Assembly: GCA_958510825.1 (NCBI GenBank)
Contig: OY294048.1
Location: 17,625,589 to 17,689,588 of the forward strand
Direction of reading: 5' to 3'
Source: Brachypterus glaber
Lineage: Eukaryota; Arthropoda; Insecta; Coleoptera; Kateretidae
Length of the DNA stretch: 64,000 nucleotides
Position 1 is the first letter of the stretch, and every line of letters begins with the position of its first letter. Positions 52,494 through 62,860 of the stretch are shown here, in pieces. The notes under the pieces are model-generated. The model worked only from the letters and a program-made list of their open reading frames with translations. It was not told where the DNA came from and ran no database searches. The position numbers and the translations under genes are program-made.

Positions 52494-53606
52494 TATATAA
52501 GAGTTGAGGCTAGGCCTATTAAACTCAAAAATAAAAAAATATATAATTAGCTTAAAAAGCAGATACTAAAAGATATACTAATTATGCATCAATATTAAAC
52601 AAAAAATTGTCCAAGCGGTTTTTAAAGGCGGTAACAGAGGGCGCATTCACTACATTTTCTGGCAGAGAGTGTCAAATATGCGATTATTTAAAAAGCTTCT
52701 TCTGGGTCTGGAACGGGCAAATTCTTGTCTTAACTTGAGACTGTGTCCACGGAGACGACGATCCTCATTTAGAGTAAACATTTGACGTAAGTCCAAACTA
52801 AACTGGTCATGTAAAATCCGATAAGTCATAATTAAAGAGCCACGTGTAAGTCTATCAGCCTCAGACGGAAGTCTAAATATTCTTAGACGGTCAGAATATG
52901 TGGACCTGTTTCTACCATATGGTAACCTTGTAGCATAGCGCTGTACGGACTCGATGAGATTTGTATCTCGCACAAAATCAGGATGCCAAACTGATGAACC
53001 AAACTCTAGTCTAGGACGAATATAGGTTTTATACAAATTAACTGCAGTAGAAATGTTAGGTTTTGAAAACACTTTTTTAAATAAAAGCAGATTCCTCTTC
53101 GATTTGTTGTAAATTGAGGTTATGTGGGCCGTCCAAGAGAGGTCACTAGTAATCAACACACCTAAGTCAGTATACTGATCCACTTTTTGTAGGGGAATAT
53201 TATTTAAAAAATAGTCAAACTTGGGGTTACTCTTGCCTATATGAAGCACTACGCATTTGGCAAAGTTTAGAGGTTTAGCCATTTTTTGCTCCATTCAAAC
53301 ACTAAATTTAAGTCTTGTTGTAGAAAGAAGTGCTCTGTAAGAGGGTTCCCATAAAATTTCGAATCATCGGCGAATAAAGAACTCATGCAGTATAGAAGAC
53401 GTGGAAGATCCGAAGTATATATTAAAAATAGTAAAGGCCCTAGTACTGACCCTTGAGGTACACCACTTATTACAGCAAGAAATTGTGAAAAAGACAGTCC
53501 AACTTTGACGCGAAATGTTCTGTTCAGTAAAAATCAATTAATCCATTTTAACAGCAAACCTCTAATACCATGGTTGAGCTTAAATAACAAACTCATTAGA
53601 ACATGT
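52437..53606 (-). pseudogene. LINE reverse transcriptase, 5'-truncated, frameshifted
   Basis: Read from 53606 leftwards: LLFKLNHGIRGLLLKWIN, a TGA, FLLNRTFRVKVG, the RT block SGVPQGSVLGPLLFLIYTSD, the catalytic SLFADDS, then a frameshift near 53270. The ORF at 52650-53294 follows with the thumb motif YIRPRLEFGSSVWHP. The 3' end is an AT-rich UTR and a (TTA)n run at 52441-52491. The same type of tail is seen on the LINE in axo intron 2. Dead copy. Confidence 0.85.
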
Positions 53607-54098
53607 AGTTTTTTCCTAGGATATTGTGTTACAAAAACTTCTTGAACTTAAGATATCTTGTTCAGCTGGATCTGTTGGTCTTCCTGCGCATATTTTAAAA
53701 AACTGTGCCTCATCCCTTGCTTTTCCCCTATCCTTAATTATGCAAAATTCTTTTAATGAAAGTATACTACCGAATGCCTGGAAAACTGCTGACGTAATTC
53801 CAATTCATAAAAAAGGAGATAAGTTCAAGAAGGAAAATTATCGACAAGTAAGCCTCACCGTCATTGAAGTAAAAATAATCGAAAAAATCATTGCTGATTC
53901 CATGCTTCCATTTTTAATTAACCATAAAATTATTCCCGAGCAACAGCATGGATTTGTTCCTGGCCGTTCCATTTCTACCAATCTTCTCAAATGCGTAAAT
54001 GACTGGACCCGCTCATTCGAAAACGGACTTCCTACAGATGTTATCTACTTAGATTTTCACAAGGCGTTTGACAAGGTGCCCCATAGGCCTTTGTTATT

Positions 54099-55049
54099 AT
54101 CAGATTCACTTTCAGCAACCCCAAAAACCCCAACATTTTCATTTTCACCATTTTCACCAAAAGTACCCCCACCCTCAGGGGGTGAAATTAGAAAAAATAT
54201 ATTATCAGATTCAGATTAGTCGACCCCAAAATCCCATATATGTCAATATGCCAATATATATATGCCCCTATATGCCGCTGGTCCACTAACCAAGAACCTT
54301 CTACATCTTGGCAGGGACCACCTTAGGAAGGTGATAGGGCTAATAACTGGTCACTGCCACCTGAGGATACACATGCACACCATCCGTGTGTATAGTGATG
54401 AGCCAATATGCAGACTGTGTAATGAGGAGGCGGAAACAGCTTCTCATGTTCTCTTTGACTGGGTGGCTCTACACCGCTGGAGATACCGGCAACCGGGAAA
54501 TGGTAACCCAGAAGCTATGCTCTCCAATGCAAATCTAGTAAAAAGCCTAGTAAGCCTGATAAAGGAAACGAAGCTGTTTGACTAGCAAGAGACCCAAGAA
54601 TAACACAATAGGCCCGCAGGTGGCCGCAGTGTTCGAGGTACGAATACTCATCTTGTTTCTCTTCATCAATCAATCAATCAATCAATCAAGCCATATATGC
54701 CAATATTTGCCAATATAGGTCCCTATATGCCAATTTTGACGAAAATATTGAAAATATTTAAAAATATTTACCCCCTTACCCCCGAGCTCGGGGGTGGAGA
54801 TAATTTTTTTTTTATTATCAGATTCAATTTCAGAAACCTTAAAAACCCAATATAGCAATTTTAATTTTTTTTGTAAAAAAATGTATTTTTCCCCAATCCC
54901 GAGCGAGAACTTTTGGTAACATACCTGTATGCCAAATTTCAAGTATCTAGCTTGAAGCGTTCTTAAGTTATCGTGCACACAATATTTCCCGGACAGAACG
55001 ACCAATCGACCGACCGATCAACCGACCGACCAACAATTTTCATGTTCTT
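54099..55049 (+). mobile_element. 951-bp repeat unit inserted in the LINE, 5-bp duplication TTATT
   Basis: Flanked by TTATT at 54094-54098 and 55050-55054. Starts ATCAGATTCACTTTCAGCAA; a second, similar start (ATCAGATTCAATTTCAGAAA) lies inside at about 54820. Ends with AGCGTTCTTAAGTTATCGTG, then tandem GACCGACC(A/G) repeats, which places it in the same loose family as 62500-62860. It carries a LINE fragment of its own (54285-54689). Confidence 0.7.
54285..54689 (+). pseudogene. C-terminal fragment of another LINE with (TCAA)n tail
   Basis: Encodes KNLLHLGRDHLRKVIGLITG, CHLRIHMHTIRV and the zinc-like motif CRLCNEEAETASHVLFDW, then a stop at 54585. The tail is (TCAA)n at 54664-54688. Possible target repeat CC(T/A)ATATGCC on both sides. 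This is the post-RNase H end of an R1- or LOA-like LINE, different from the two LINEs around it. Confidence 0.75.
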
Positions 55050-55680
55050 TTATTTAAATTAAAACAGTTTGGTTTTAACGATCTTGTCAATTGGATAACC
55101 ATTGGTTTTACTCAAGGTTCGCATAGTGCTCCTACATTATTTCTTATTTTTATAAATGATATATATTCAGTCTTTAAACATAGCGAAGTCATACTTTTTG
55201 CGGAAGATTTGAAATTTTTCAAACATGTATCTTGTAGCGCTGATGCTTATCTTCAAAGTGATTTAAATCGGTTGGTCGAATGGTGTGTCAATAATAAATT
55301 ATTACTAAATGTTAACAAGTGTAAACATATGTCTTTTTATAGGGGCATTCGCAAAGTCCGTTAATTCTGTTAAAGATCTTGGTGTTCCTTTTGATCGTGA
55401 GCTTAACTTTATAATGCACATTAATAATATAACATCTAAAGCATCTAAGATGCTTTAAGAAACTGTGGTAAGTTTTCTGTCAGGTCTTTATTTAGAGTTT
55501 ACAATTCTTTAGTTAGATCCAATCTAGAATATGCCTCAATTATTTGGCCTCCTCAATATAACAATCATATTGATGGGTTGGAAAGTATCTAAAGAAAAAT
55601 GCTTAGGTTTTGTGCTTTTAAATTAAACACTCCTATTCCTGATCATAACTACTCCCACATTTATTAATTTTTAGATGTAA

Positions 55681-58378
55681 AGTTAAAAAGTCCAATATTT
55701 TCCTTAGCTTCCCCCAGTTTTTACCCTACTATGTGCATTTTATATCGCTAAGAGTAACTTTATCTTTATAAGTACAAAAATTTGTGTACAAAGTTTCAAT
55801 AAATTATTCTTAAACGTTTCGAAAATATTAAACACAAACCATCCTCAGCACTACACTTTTAACACCCTGTGTATGGAAAACCAAGGGTTTTTCGGCCTAT
55901 GGCTATATAGTTTTCTTAATATTTCCGGTTCTAGAATTTGGTTTTAAAATTTGCAGGCTAATTTTGGGACACCCTGTATATGACTTAGAGCTTTGTACCT
56001 ATGGAGATTTTTAATTAGTGAAGTAAAATATAAACATAGTTTAATTTTAACTAATTTAACCGATTCTAAAAAAATTAATAAAAATATTTATAGATTTTTT
56101 TGGTCGATTTTTGCTTATAACTTTTTTGGTATAAAAGCAAAAATTAAAAATTGAACAGCCATACATTTCTACAGATATAAGGTACCCAGCATATGTAAAG
56201 AAGCTCCAAAAAAATAAATACAGCTAAAACGGTGTTGTATACAAAAAGGGAATCTCTTTATATAAAATAAAGTTAGAACGTTTCTGGTTAATTTATGTAG
56301 ATATCAAGTCTCCAATATTGTACAAAATATTAAACACTCAAAAAAGTCAGTGGCGCCCCTGTAATTCAGTAAAAATTAAAAAAGAAAAAATTCATTCGTT
56401 TTTTTTTTGGACGCCACTGGTCCTCCAAAATTAAGATATTATTGTTCTTAGTAATTCAGTTCAGGTTTTATTTTAATAGCTTAATTCTTTCTTATATCAA
56501 AAGAGATCTGTTTAATGCAATTTTTCCCAAGCTCTAGCAGAAAAATTTTAGGACACCTGGGCCGTAGCTCTGGTTGAGGATGGGGGGAGCGTCCCCCCAG
56601 CTATCTTGAAAAGTCGTATATTTTATTGATCCAAACAAAAGAAGTTGTATATTTTATGGATTCAAAATAAAAAAGTTGTATATTTCACAAAAAAAGTTGT
56701 ATATTGGGATTGACAAAAGTTGTATATTGCAGGGATTCAAAATACAAAAGTTATATATCTATCTCACCAATAGTTTTTTTTGCTAGGGGCGCCAAGCTTA
56801 GGTAGAAACCGTTAGGGACAAAGCTTTTTTTTTTTAGGGAAGCCTTTATGTAGGGTGGGCGCCAAGTCTTTGTAGAAACTGTCGGGGACAAAGCTTTTTT
56901 TTAAGGTCTTGGCGGACCTTTTTTTTTGGTCATCAACATTTTGGTCAGGAGTGAAAGAGTGAAAACTGTCACGGACAAAGCTTGTATTGTATTTTTAGAG
57001 CAGAAAAAGTTGTATTTTTAGGCTAAAAAAGTTGTAATTTTTGAAAAAACCTCGATTTGTATTCTGCTTGTGCCTGAGTGTTTGGGTTATAATATGGTGT
57101 GAGTGCAATTTTTGTAACTGATATAGATTAGTACTTGAAATTCCTAGATGCCCCAGTATTTCGCGGCAGTATAAACAAAAATCCTGATATGGCCGTGAGC
57201 GCCGAGGTAACACTGCATAAGCCTTTTATGATCTGAGACAATTAAGTTGTTTACTTTGTAAACAAAGCTACTATATAATAGCTACTTATTATTTATCTTT
57301 AATTAAATCTTTAACTAAATATTTAATTAAATCTTTAATTATAAGATAATTAATTATCTTGGTACAAACACTGCTGCCAACAAAATAATAATTTTATTAT
57401 TATTATTATTATTATATTATTATTATTTTTTTTAAATTATTTTTTTACATGAATATATTCATGTAAAAAAAATCTTTTATCCAATACATACAGATAATAA
57501 GACAATTGCCAGCTTTATTTTAAGTAAATAAACTCAATAATAACCCCCGCGTGGCTTTTACTTTATTGAGTGGATTATTATTTATTTTACCCACTCAACT
57601 GTCACTTGTCAAATTATTTTCTTGTAAATGTCATTAAAATTTTTAATAAAAATATGAATTCCTAAGCTATTTATTGGATAAAACCTTGTATGGCACTATG
57701 GGTAAACCGATATTGCCCTCTCGAAAATTAACCTGCTTGGCTGACGCCTCGCAGGTTAATTTTCTCATGGGCAATATCTTACTTTACCCACTAGTACCAT
57801 AAATAACTATTTTTCAACTACTTTATTAAGTGCGAACTTATAAATTACAAACCGTTGTAAAGGCTTGTATGACAATAACTTTAATGTATTTATTCATAAT
57901 TGTCCGTTTTTAGGCATTGTTTATCGGAAACGATCAATAATGAAAAAAAAATATAGTATATTATGATCCAAGCACGAGAAATAATGTTTCTCGGTAGCAT
58001 GCGGAGATTGGCGGTTTGCAGCCCGCCAAAATAAAACAAAAGACAAACTAGTAACAAAAGTGTCACTTTTAACTTAACATTTCTAACAAAAAAATGTCGC
58101 TTTGGAATACAAGGGAATAAAAAATAATAATAAATAGTAGTAGTCTAAAAAAAAAGGAAATATTTTCAATCATCAAGGCGTCCTTCACATCCAGCCTGCG
58201 CTACTGGACCATCTAGTTGGCTTTGATATGGCCCACTAGGGTCTGACAACGCTGGTACACCAACATAAAGGAACGCCTTGCAATCGTTCGTACCAGAATT
58301 CTAATTTCAACTATAATTATAATTATAATTATGTATCAATTATAATTGATACATAATTGATACATAATTGATACATAC
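55681..58378. other. Intergenic, short repeats and one hairpin
   Basis: AAAAGTTGTATATT is repeated several times at 56600-56760. GCGCCAAG(C/T)...TAGAAAC(C/T)GT(T/C)(A/G)GGGACAAAGC is duplicated at 56785-56830 and 56858-56905. A hairpin at 57694-57793 pairs TGGGTAAACCGATATTGCCC with its complement and AAAATTAACCTGC with GCAGGTTAATTTT. TTATTATTATTATTATATTA runs at 57395-57425. No gene. Confidence 0.5.
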
Positions 58379-59035
58379 CGTGTGGTCCAAAAGTCAACCC
58401 TCCCCCTCTTAACTTTTGAACGAAATGAGATACCGACCTCAAATTTAGAACACTTAAGTAAGTCAACTTAAACTATCTTTTGACATATATTTTATATTTT
58501 CAGGTCTTAAAATTTGGACGGGGGGCATGGGGGGACATTTTCTTAAAGAGAAAGGGGGGTCGTGTGATAAATCATTTTAAAGCTTATAAAATGTTATATT
58601 TAACCATATAGTTTTTAATATTTTTTTGGGGGTTTAAAATCGGGTTGAAACTGGGTATTTTAGTAAAAATTTCCTTAAAAAATTCAAACTAAGTATTTTA
58701 TGTTGCAAAAACGTAAATTATACTTTTAAACTAATTTTAATTGATATAAATAAAAATTTACAAAAAAAAATCTTAAAAAGTGGGATTTTTTAGCAAAAAA
58801 ATAAAAAAAAAATAAAAAAAAAGTTAAAAAAAATAAAAATATATAATTAAATAGAGAAATGTATAATCTTTTAAATGATGCATCACACGACCTCCATTAC
58901 TATTTAAAAAAATGTACCCCTATGCGCATTCACACTTTAGGAGTTGAAAATATGAAATATATGCGAAAAGATAGTTTGGCTTTTCTTATTTAAGTTTTCT
59001 AAATTTAAAGGCGATATCTCAAATTTTACCTGGAT
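58379..59035. mobile_element. Foldback, AACTTTTGAACGAG family, copy 3
   Basis: GTGTGGTCCAAAAGTCAACC, then CTTAACTTTTGAACGAAATG at the left; near the centre GTGATAAATCATTTTAAAGC pairs with TTTTAAATGATGCATCACAC. The right end is partly decayed (GGCGATATCTCAAATTT). It carries the phrase GGGGGCATGGGGGGACATTT seen in copies 1 and 2. Confidence 0.75.
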
Positions 59036-59435
59036 TTTATTATATTTAGTAAAATTCTGGTTGGAACTGGCAATTTTATCTTTTTTTTCACAGTGTAGTT
59101 ACTAATAACTTTTTCAACTTATTTGTCAGACTAACAACTAACTTATATCAAAATATTTTTAAATGGCTTAGCTTAGCAGAAAAAATATTATATGCACCAC
59201 GTACATATACGAATTGGCTTTAATAGGGGGAAATTTAGCCCTTGCTCCTTCTGCAAGCCAAATTGGCGCCACAGATAAACCACAAACAACATGATGCAAA
59301 GAACTTCCAGTATAAAGTGCAAACGCCGTTTTAAACATGTAAACTTTACATTTAAAATTCTTGATTTTATCAGCTCTGATAGCAATGCTACCACTTTAAA
59401 GTAATAAAAAAAAAACAAGTTTTCTATGGTACACC

Positions 59436-59441
59436 TTTAAT
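59436..59441 (-). terminator. Poly(A) signal variant ATTAAA for the S66 gene
   Basis: ATTAAA on the minus strand, six bases past the stop codon of the LD-carboxypeptidase gene. It is a common variant of AATAAA, but very close to the stop. Confidence 0.4.
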
Positions 59442-59446
59442 CAAAC

Positions 59447-60427
59447 TTAAAGTTCAACTCGCATAACAAATTTTTGTGTTTCGTCGCACTGAATTGTAGC
59501 TTGACACCCAATTCTCATTGGTGCATTAAATTCTTGATGTCCAAACAGTTCACTTTTAAAAACAGGAACCTTCATTTTTTCACCAAAGTCTTTGATCGGT
59601 CCTTCATCTGTTTCGTTAGTTATTTTACCAATTACAAACGCTTTAGCTTTATCAAAAACTCCGGCATTAATTAAATGCGTTAAATTAATTTCTATCAAAA
59701 ATGCTTTAAAATGAACACTTTCTAGGAAAACAATTCTGTCCTCTGTTTCTATTTGCCAAAGAGTAGCTAAACTAGCAACAACGTGGTGCAAAGTACCTCC
59801 AGTCCAAATCGCGGATATTGTCTTTGTGTTTTGAGCAAATTTGTTTAGCGGCTTTAGATCATCTAGAATACTAAACTTTTGTTCTCCATTTAAAACATTA
59901 ACCATTTTTTTATAATTATCCGGAGAAATATTATCGTATACTAACTGGCTCAACACGGGACCCCAAAATGGCTTCCAATTCCATTCTTTGGTTAAAAACA
60001 AATGAAGGTTGGTTATATCACTAAATCCTATCACAATTTTTTCTTTCGTAGGTTTGGAAATATTGTACAAATCTGGTATTATCCTCGCTGCTCCTCCACC
60101 ACCTCTTAAACACCACAAAATATCGTCATCATCTGATGATAGAGCCTCTATAAGTGATTTTTTTCGATATTCGTCAGTATTCGATAATCCTAAAGGATCG
60201 TCTTCAATCATCTCTGGAAAGGACCAGTTAAGAAAACTGAAGTGTTTTTTCAAATTCTCCAAATCTTCTTTTGGCATTGCATGGGATGGAGCTATAATTT
60301 TTATTCTTCTATCACCTAGTTGTTTCATCACTTCAATTTTTTCCTGAAGGATTTGTGATGTAGAATGCTGGAACATTGTGGATACCAACAGGATAGAATA
60401 CAATAATATTAATAATGATATTTTCAT
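59447..60427 (-). CDS. LdcA: Secreted LD-carboxypeptidase-like protein (peptidase family S66)
   Basis: 326 residues, one exon. Family role: S66 enzymes (LdcA, MccF) cut the L,D bond that releases the terminal D-Ala of murein tetrapeptides, or detoxify peptide antibiotics. Here the leader MKISLLILLYSILLVSTMF, ending near residue 25, points to secretion. The N-terminal S66 half starts at IKIIAPSHA (43-50). The oxyanion loop is CLRGGGG (106-112), the nucleophile is Ser136 in IGFSDIT, and the family motif WTGGTLHHV is at 208-216. The acid is Glu236 in FLESV and the base is His297 in LFGHQE, followed by APMRIGCQA. All catalytic residues are therefore present and the length is normal (about 300 plus a leader). 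Five N-x-S/T sequons (67, 122, 166, 248, 271) fit passage through the secretory pathway. The codons are AT-rich like the surroundings. Bacterial origin is inference. Confidence 0.9.
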   Translation of the reverse strand: MKISLLILLYSILLVSTMFQHSTSQILQEKIEVMKQLGDRRIKIIAPSHAMPKEDLENLKKHFSFLNWSFPEMIEDDPLGLSNTDEYRKKSLIEALSSDDDDILWCLRGGGGAARIIPDLYNISKPTKEKIVIGFSDITNLHLFLTKEWNWKPFWGPVLSQLVYDNISPDNYKKMVNVLNGEQKFSILDDLKPLNKFAQNTKTISAIWTGGTLHHVVASLATLWQIETEDRIVFLESVHFKAFLIEINLTHLINAGVFDKAKAFVIGKITNETDEGPIKDFGEKMKVPVFKSELFGHQEFNAPMRIGCQATIQCDETQKFVMRVEL

Positions 60428-60447
60428 TTTGTAAAATTTCGAAGGTT

Positions 60448-60495
60448 GTGTGAACTAGATAAATTCAAATATACTTTAATATTTTTATATTTATA
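60448..60495 (-). promoter_or_regulatory. Possible core promoter of the S66 gene
   Basis: TATAAATATA on the minus strand at 60486-60495, about 60 bases upstream of the ATG, and a possible initiator GTTCACAC at 60448-60455. Spacing of about 35 bases is reasonable. The region is so AT-rich that the TATA match could be chance. Confidence 0.35.
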
Positions 60496-60498
60496 ATA

Positions 60499-60514
60499 TA
60501 TATATATATATACA

Positions 60515-60561
<47 letters not shown>

Positions 60562-60582
60562 ATGTATATATATGTATATATA
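60499..60582. repeat. (TA)n microsatellite upstream of the S66 gene
   Basis: About 80 bases of TA repeats with a few CATG/GTAT interruptions, starting about 70 bases upstream of the ATG. Confidence 0.93.
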
Positions 60583-61140
60583 GCTATAGACTTGTTATTT
60601 ATGTACTTGGGTTATTCTTTAAAAATTTAATAATAAATAATATTATAATTATTATAATTAGGGGGCACCATCTCTCCAACCACTCTTAAGTTCCACCCAC
60701 TCTCCAGTTCAAAAAATTATTTAGTGATGACTTTTTGTGGTCATTAACTTTTTGCCGTTGTGTAAAAACTTGAATAATGGTTAAAAAGTTGGGAACATCA
60801 CAGTTTTCAGTAAAAGGTTGGGAAGATCTTAACTTTTAGTTGGAAAATTTTGTTTTTGATTTCCCCCTCAGAATTCTAGCCAAATAATTTAAATATTTTT
60901 TTATGGGTTGTAAAGATTGTTTACTGTTTAGTATTTCTAAAGCTTACTTAAGGCTTTTTATGTATTAATAAGAATCAAGGAGATCGGAGGGGGTTTGAAT
61001 CCAAGCTGATGAGTCATGAGACACCTTTTGCCGATTCCATCCATCCGCCAATCTCATTCTTGTACTCCCCTATTTTATCACTTCCCGCCACCCTGTATCG
61101 CATAAACCAATACGTATAAGATCTAAAATATTATATTAAA
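60583..61140. other. Intergenic, nothing recognised
   Basis: AT-rich with a short AATAATATTATAATTATTAT run. No gene or clear repeat structure. Confidence 0.5.
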
Positions 61141-62029
61141 GTACTAGTTTCATAACATACTTTTTTAGCGCACGATTACAAGTTTAGAAAACGAGCCGCT
61201 TGTCCTGTATTGCCAACCCAAAAGAAAAAAGTACAAACCTCTTAGAGGCAAAACGCAAAATGTGTGTGATTATGAGCTTATAAGAGTTGCAAAATAGAAA
61301 AACTATTTTTTAGACGGCCATTCTTGAAAGTATATTTTTTATGTACCTACTCATTTTTTTAGAAAAGGGAGTCAATTTCATACGCCTGTCTACCGTAATC
61401 GAGCGTAAGAAAAACAAAAGACTTCCACAGTCCCATAAAATCACTTTCAGATTATTGGTAGGCTTCATGTATAGTATAGATTTATTTATGACAGTAAATC
61501 GATAGATATTAACATAACCTCGAAAATAATTTGAAATTTTGTTATGTCAAATTTTAAACATTCTTTTTCTATTTTGCAACTCTTATAAGCTCATAATCAC
61601 ACGCATTTTGCGTGTTCTTATAGAGCCTTGTTCTTTTGGGTTGGTAACAGACATGGCCTATCGCTTGACGTTTTCCGTGCAAATGTCAATGTAGCTTTAA
61701 AGTTGAATTTTCTACAAAATTTTGTGTTTACGTTATTTTTACCATGTTAAAATTGTGGCTTGGTTAATTGCAGTAAAAAAGAGAAGAGATGACTATAAAA
61801 TATATCAAAAAATCATTTGTTCTTAGATTTTTAAACATGGTGTAAACTGCTCAGTCATCAATTTAAATGTAAGTTTATTTAAATTTTAGAGCAAAATAGA
61901 AAAAAATATATAAAGCACTCGTTTCATAACACCTTTTTAGGGTACTAGTACTTTAGAAAACTCGCCGCAAGCTGCTCGTTTTCTAAACTTGTACTCGTGC
62001 CCTAAAAACGTATGTTATGAAACTAGTAC
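61141..62029. mobile_element. Pair of palindromic elements
   Basis: A 439-bp foldback (61210-61648) has ends TGCCAACCCAAAAGAA and TTCTTTTGGGTTGGTA, with arms through ATTATGAGCTTATAAGAGTT and its complement. To its right a compact palindrome (61912-62029) has GTTTCATAACA...TTTAGAAAAC(T/G)(C/A)G(C/A)GC mirrored. A half copy of that palindrome lies at 61141-61200, so an earlier element was probably split or copied around the foldback. Confidence 0.7.
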
Positions 62030-62499
62030 TATTTTATTGTGACAGTCTTAAAAACTTTTTGTGCGTCACACAGTGGGGTATTTGACCCACAAAGTTGGAC
62101 AAAAATATTTTAAGGATTTTTCTTGCTCTATATGTTATGAAATAACATATGTTAAAAATTATGCATAGACAATTTTTACGTGATTATGGTCTTTTTCATA
62201 ATTATAATGTTCTATGTCCATTTTTTTTTAGTGTTATATTATTTAATTTTTTTATAAATTTTAAAGTTGTTTTATTAAAAGTAATCGTTAAAAGTAATTT
62301 TATTATTAATTTCTAATATGTATTTAATCCTTTTTTTTTAATATTTTTTTAAAAAACAGGCTATAATGAAAAAAAAATTGGGAGAATACTAGTTATAAAG
62401 GAAATAAAAAGTAATAAAATCCTTAAATAAAAATATTTACTAAATAAATAACTACATACATAAATACACACTATTTATAAAGAAACTTAAGCAAAAAGT

Positions 62500-62860
62500 A
62501 TACTGCACAGATAGGCTTTCCCATTTTTCCGCAGTTCCCCGCCCCGGCGGGTTGGATTATTATATTTTTAGAATCAGTTGCAACTACCTCGGAAACCTCT
62601 TTATATCAATGTTCACGAAAATATTGTAAACATTTGTATTTTTTATTCATTTGTCCCCCTTTTGCCACCTGAATGTTAAACAAAAACTATCAAAACTGAG
62701 ATTTTTCGAACAAACCTGTATGAAAATTTTTAAGTCTCTAGCTCAAAGTGTTCTTGCGTTATGGTGCTTACACTTGAAAGTTATAAGGCTTCCCGGGCAC
62801 TCTGACCAACCAACCAACCGGAAAAAAGTCTACCGACTTTCTTTGCTGGATTTTTTTTTG
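62500..62860. repeat. Repeat related to the insertion at 54099-55049
   Basis: GTTCACGAAAATATTGTAAA, then CCTGTATGAAAATTTTTAAG, CTCTAGCTC and CCAACCAACCAACCGG parallel the order of blocks at 54730-55030 (ACGAAAATATTGAAAATATT, CCTGTATGCCAAATTTCAAG, ATCTAGCTT, GACCGACCGATC). A dispersed family of unknown class. Confidence 0.55.

Larger units (their letters stand above)
53613..55680 (+). pseudogene. CR1/Jockey-like LINE reverse transcriptase, split by an insertion
   Basis: The left part (53626-54098) has GLPAHILKNCASS, IPIHKKGDK, NYRQVSLT, QHGFVPGRSISTNLL and VIYLDFHKAFDKVPHRPLL, i.e. RT fingers and the first catalytic Asp. The right part (55055-55680) resumes with LKQFGFNDLVNW, TQGSHSAPTLFLIFINDI and LFAEDLKFF, where the second catalytic pair is Glu-Asp instead of Asp-Asp. 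More frameshifts follow. Between them sits a 951-bp insertion. The 5' part is missing; the minus-strand LINE abuts it. Confidence 0.85.

Noticed and set aside
59188..59418. Small ORF just downstream of the S66 gene
   Set aside because: 76 residues, no motif, no evidence of a start context; probably the 3' flank of the S66 gene.
59447..60427. Bacterial contamination as source of the S66 gene
   Set aside because: Insect-type foldbacks and microsatellites flank it in the same contig, it has a eukaryotic-type leader, and its base composition matches the surroundings. Not excluded without reads.
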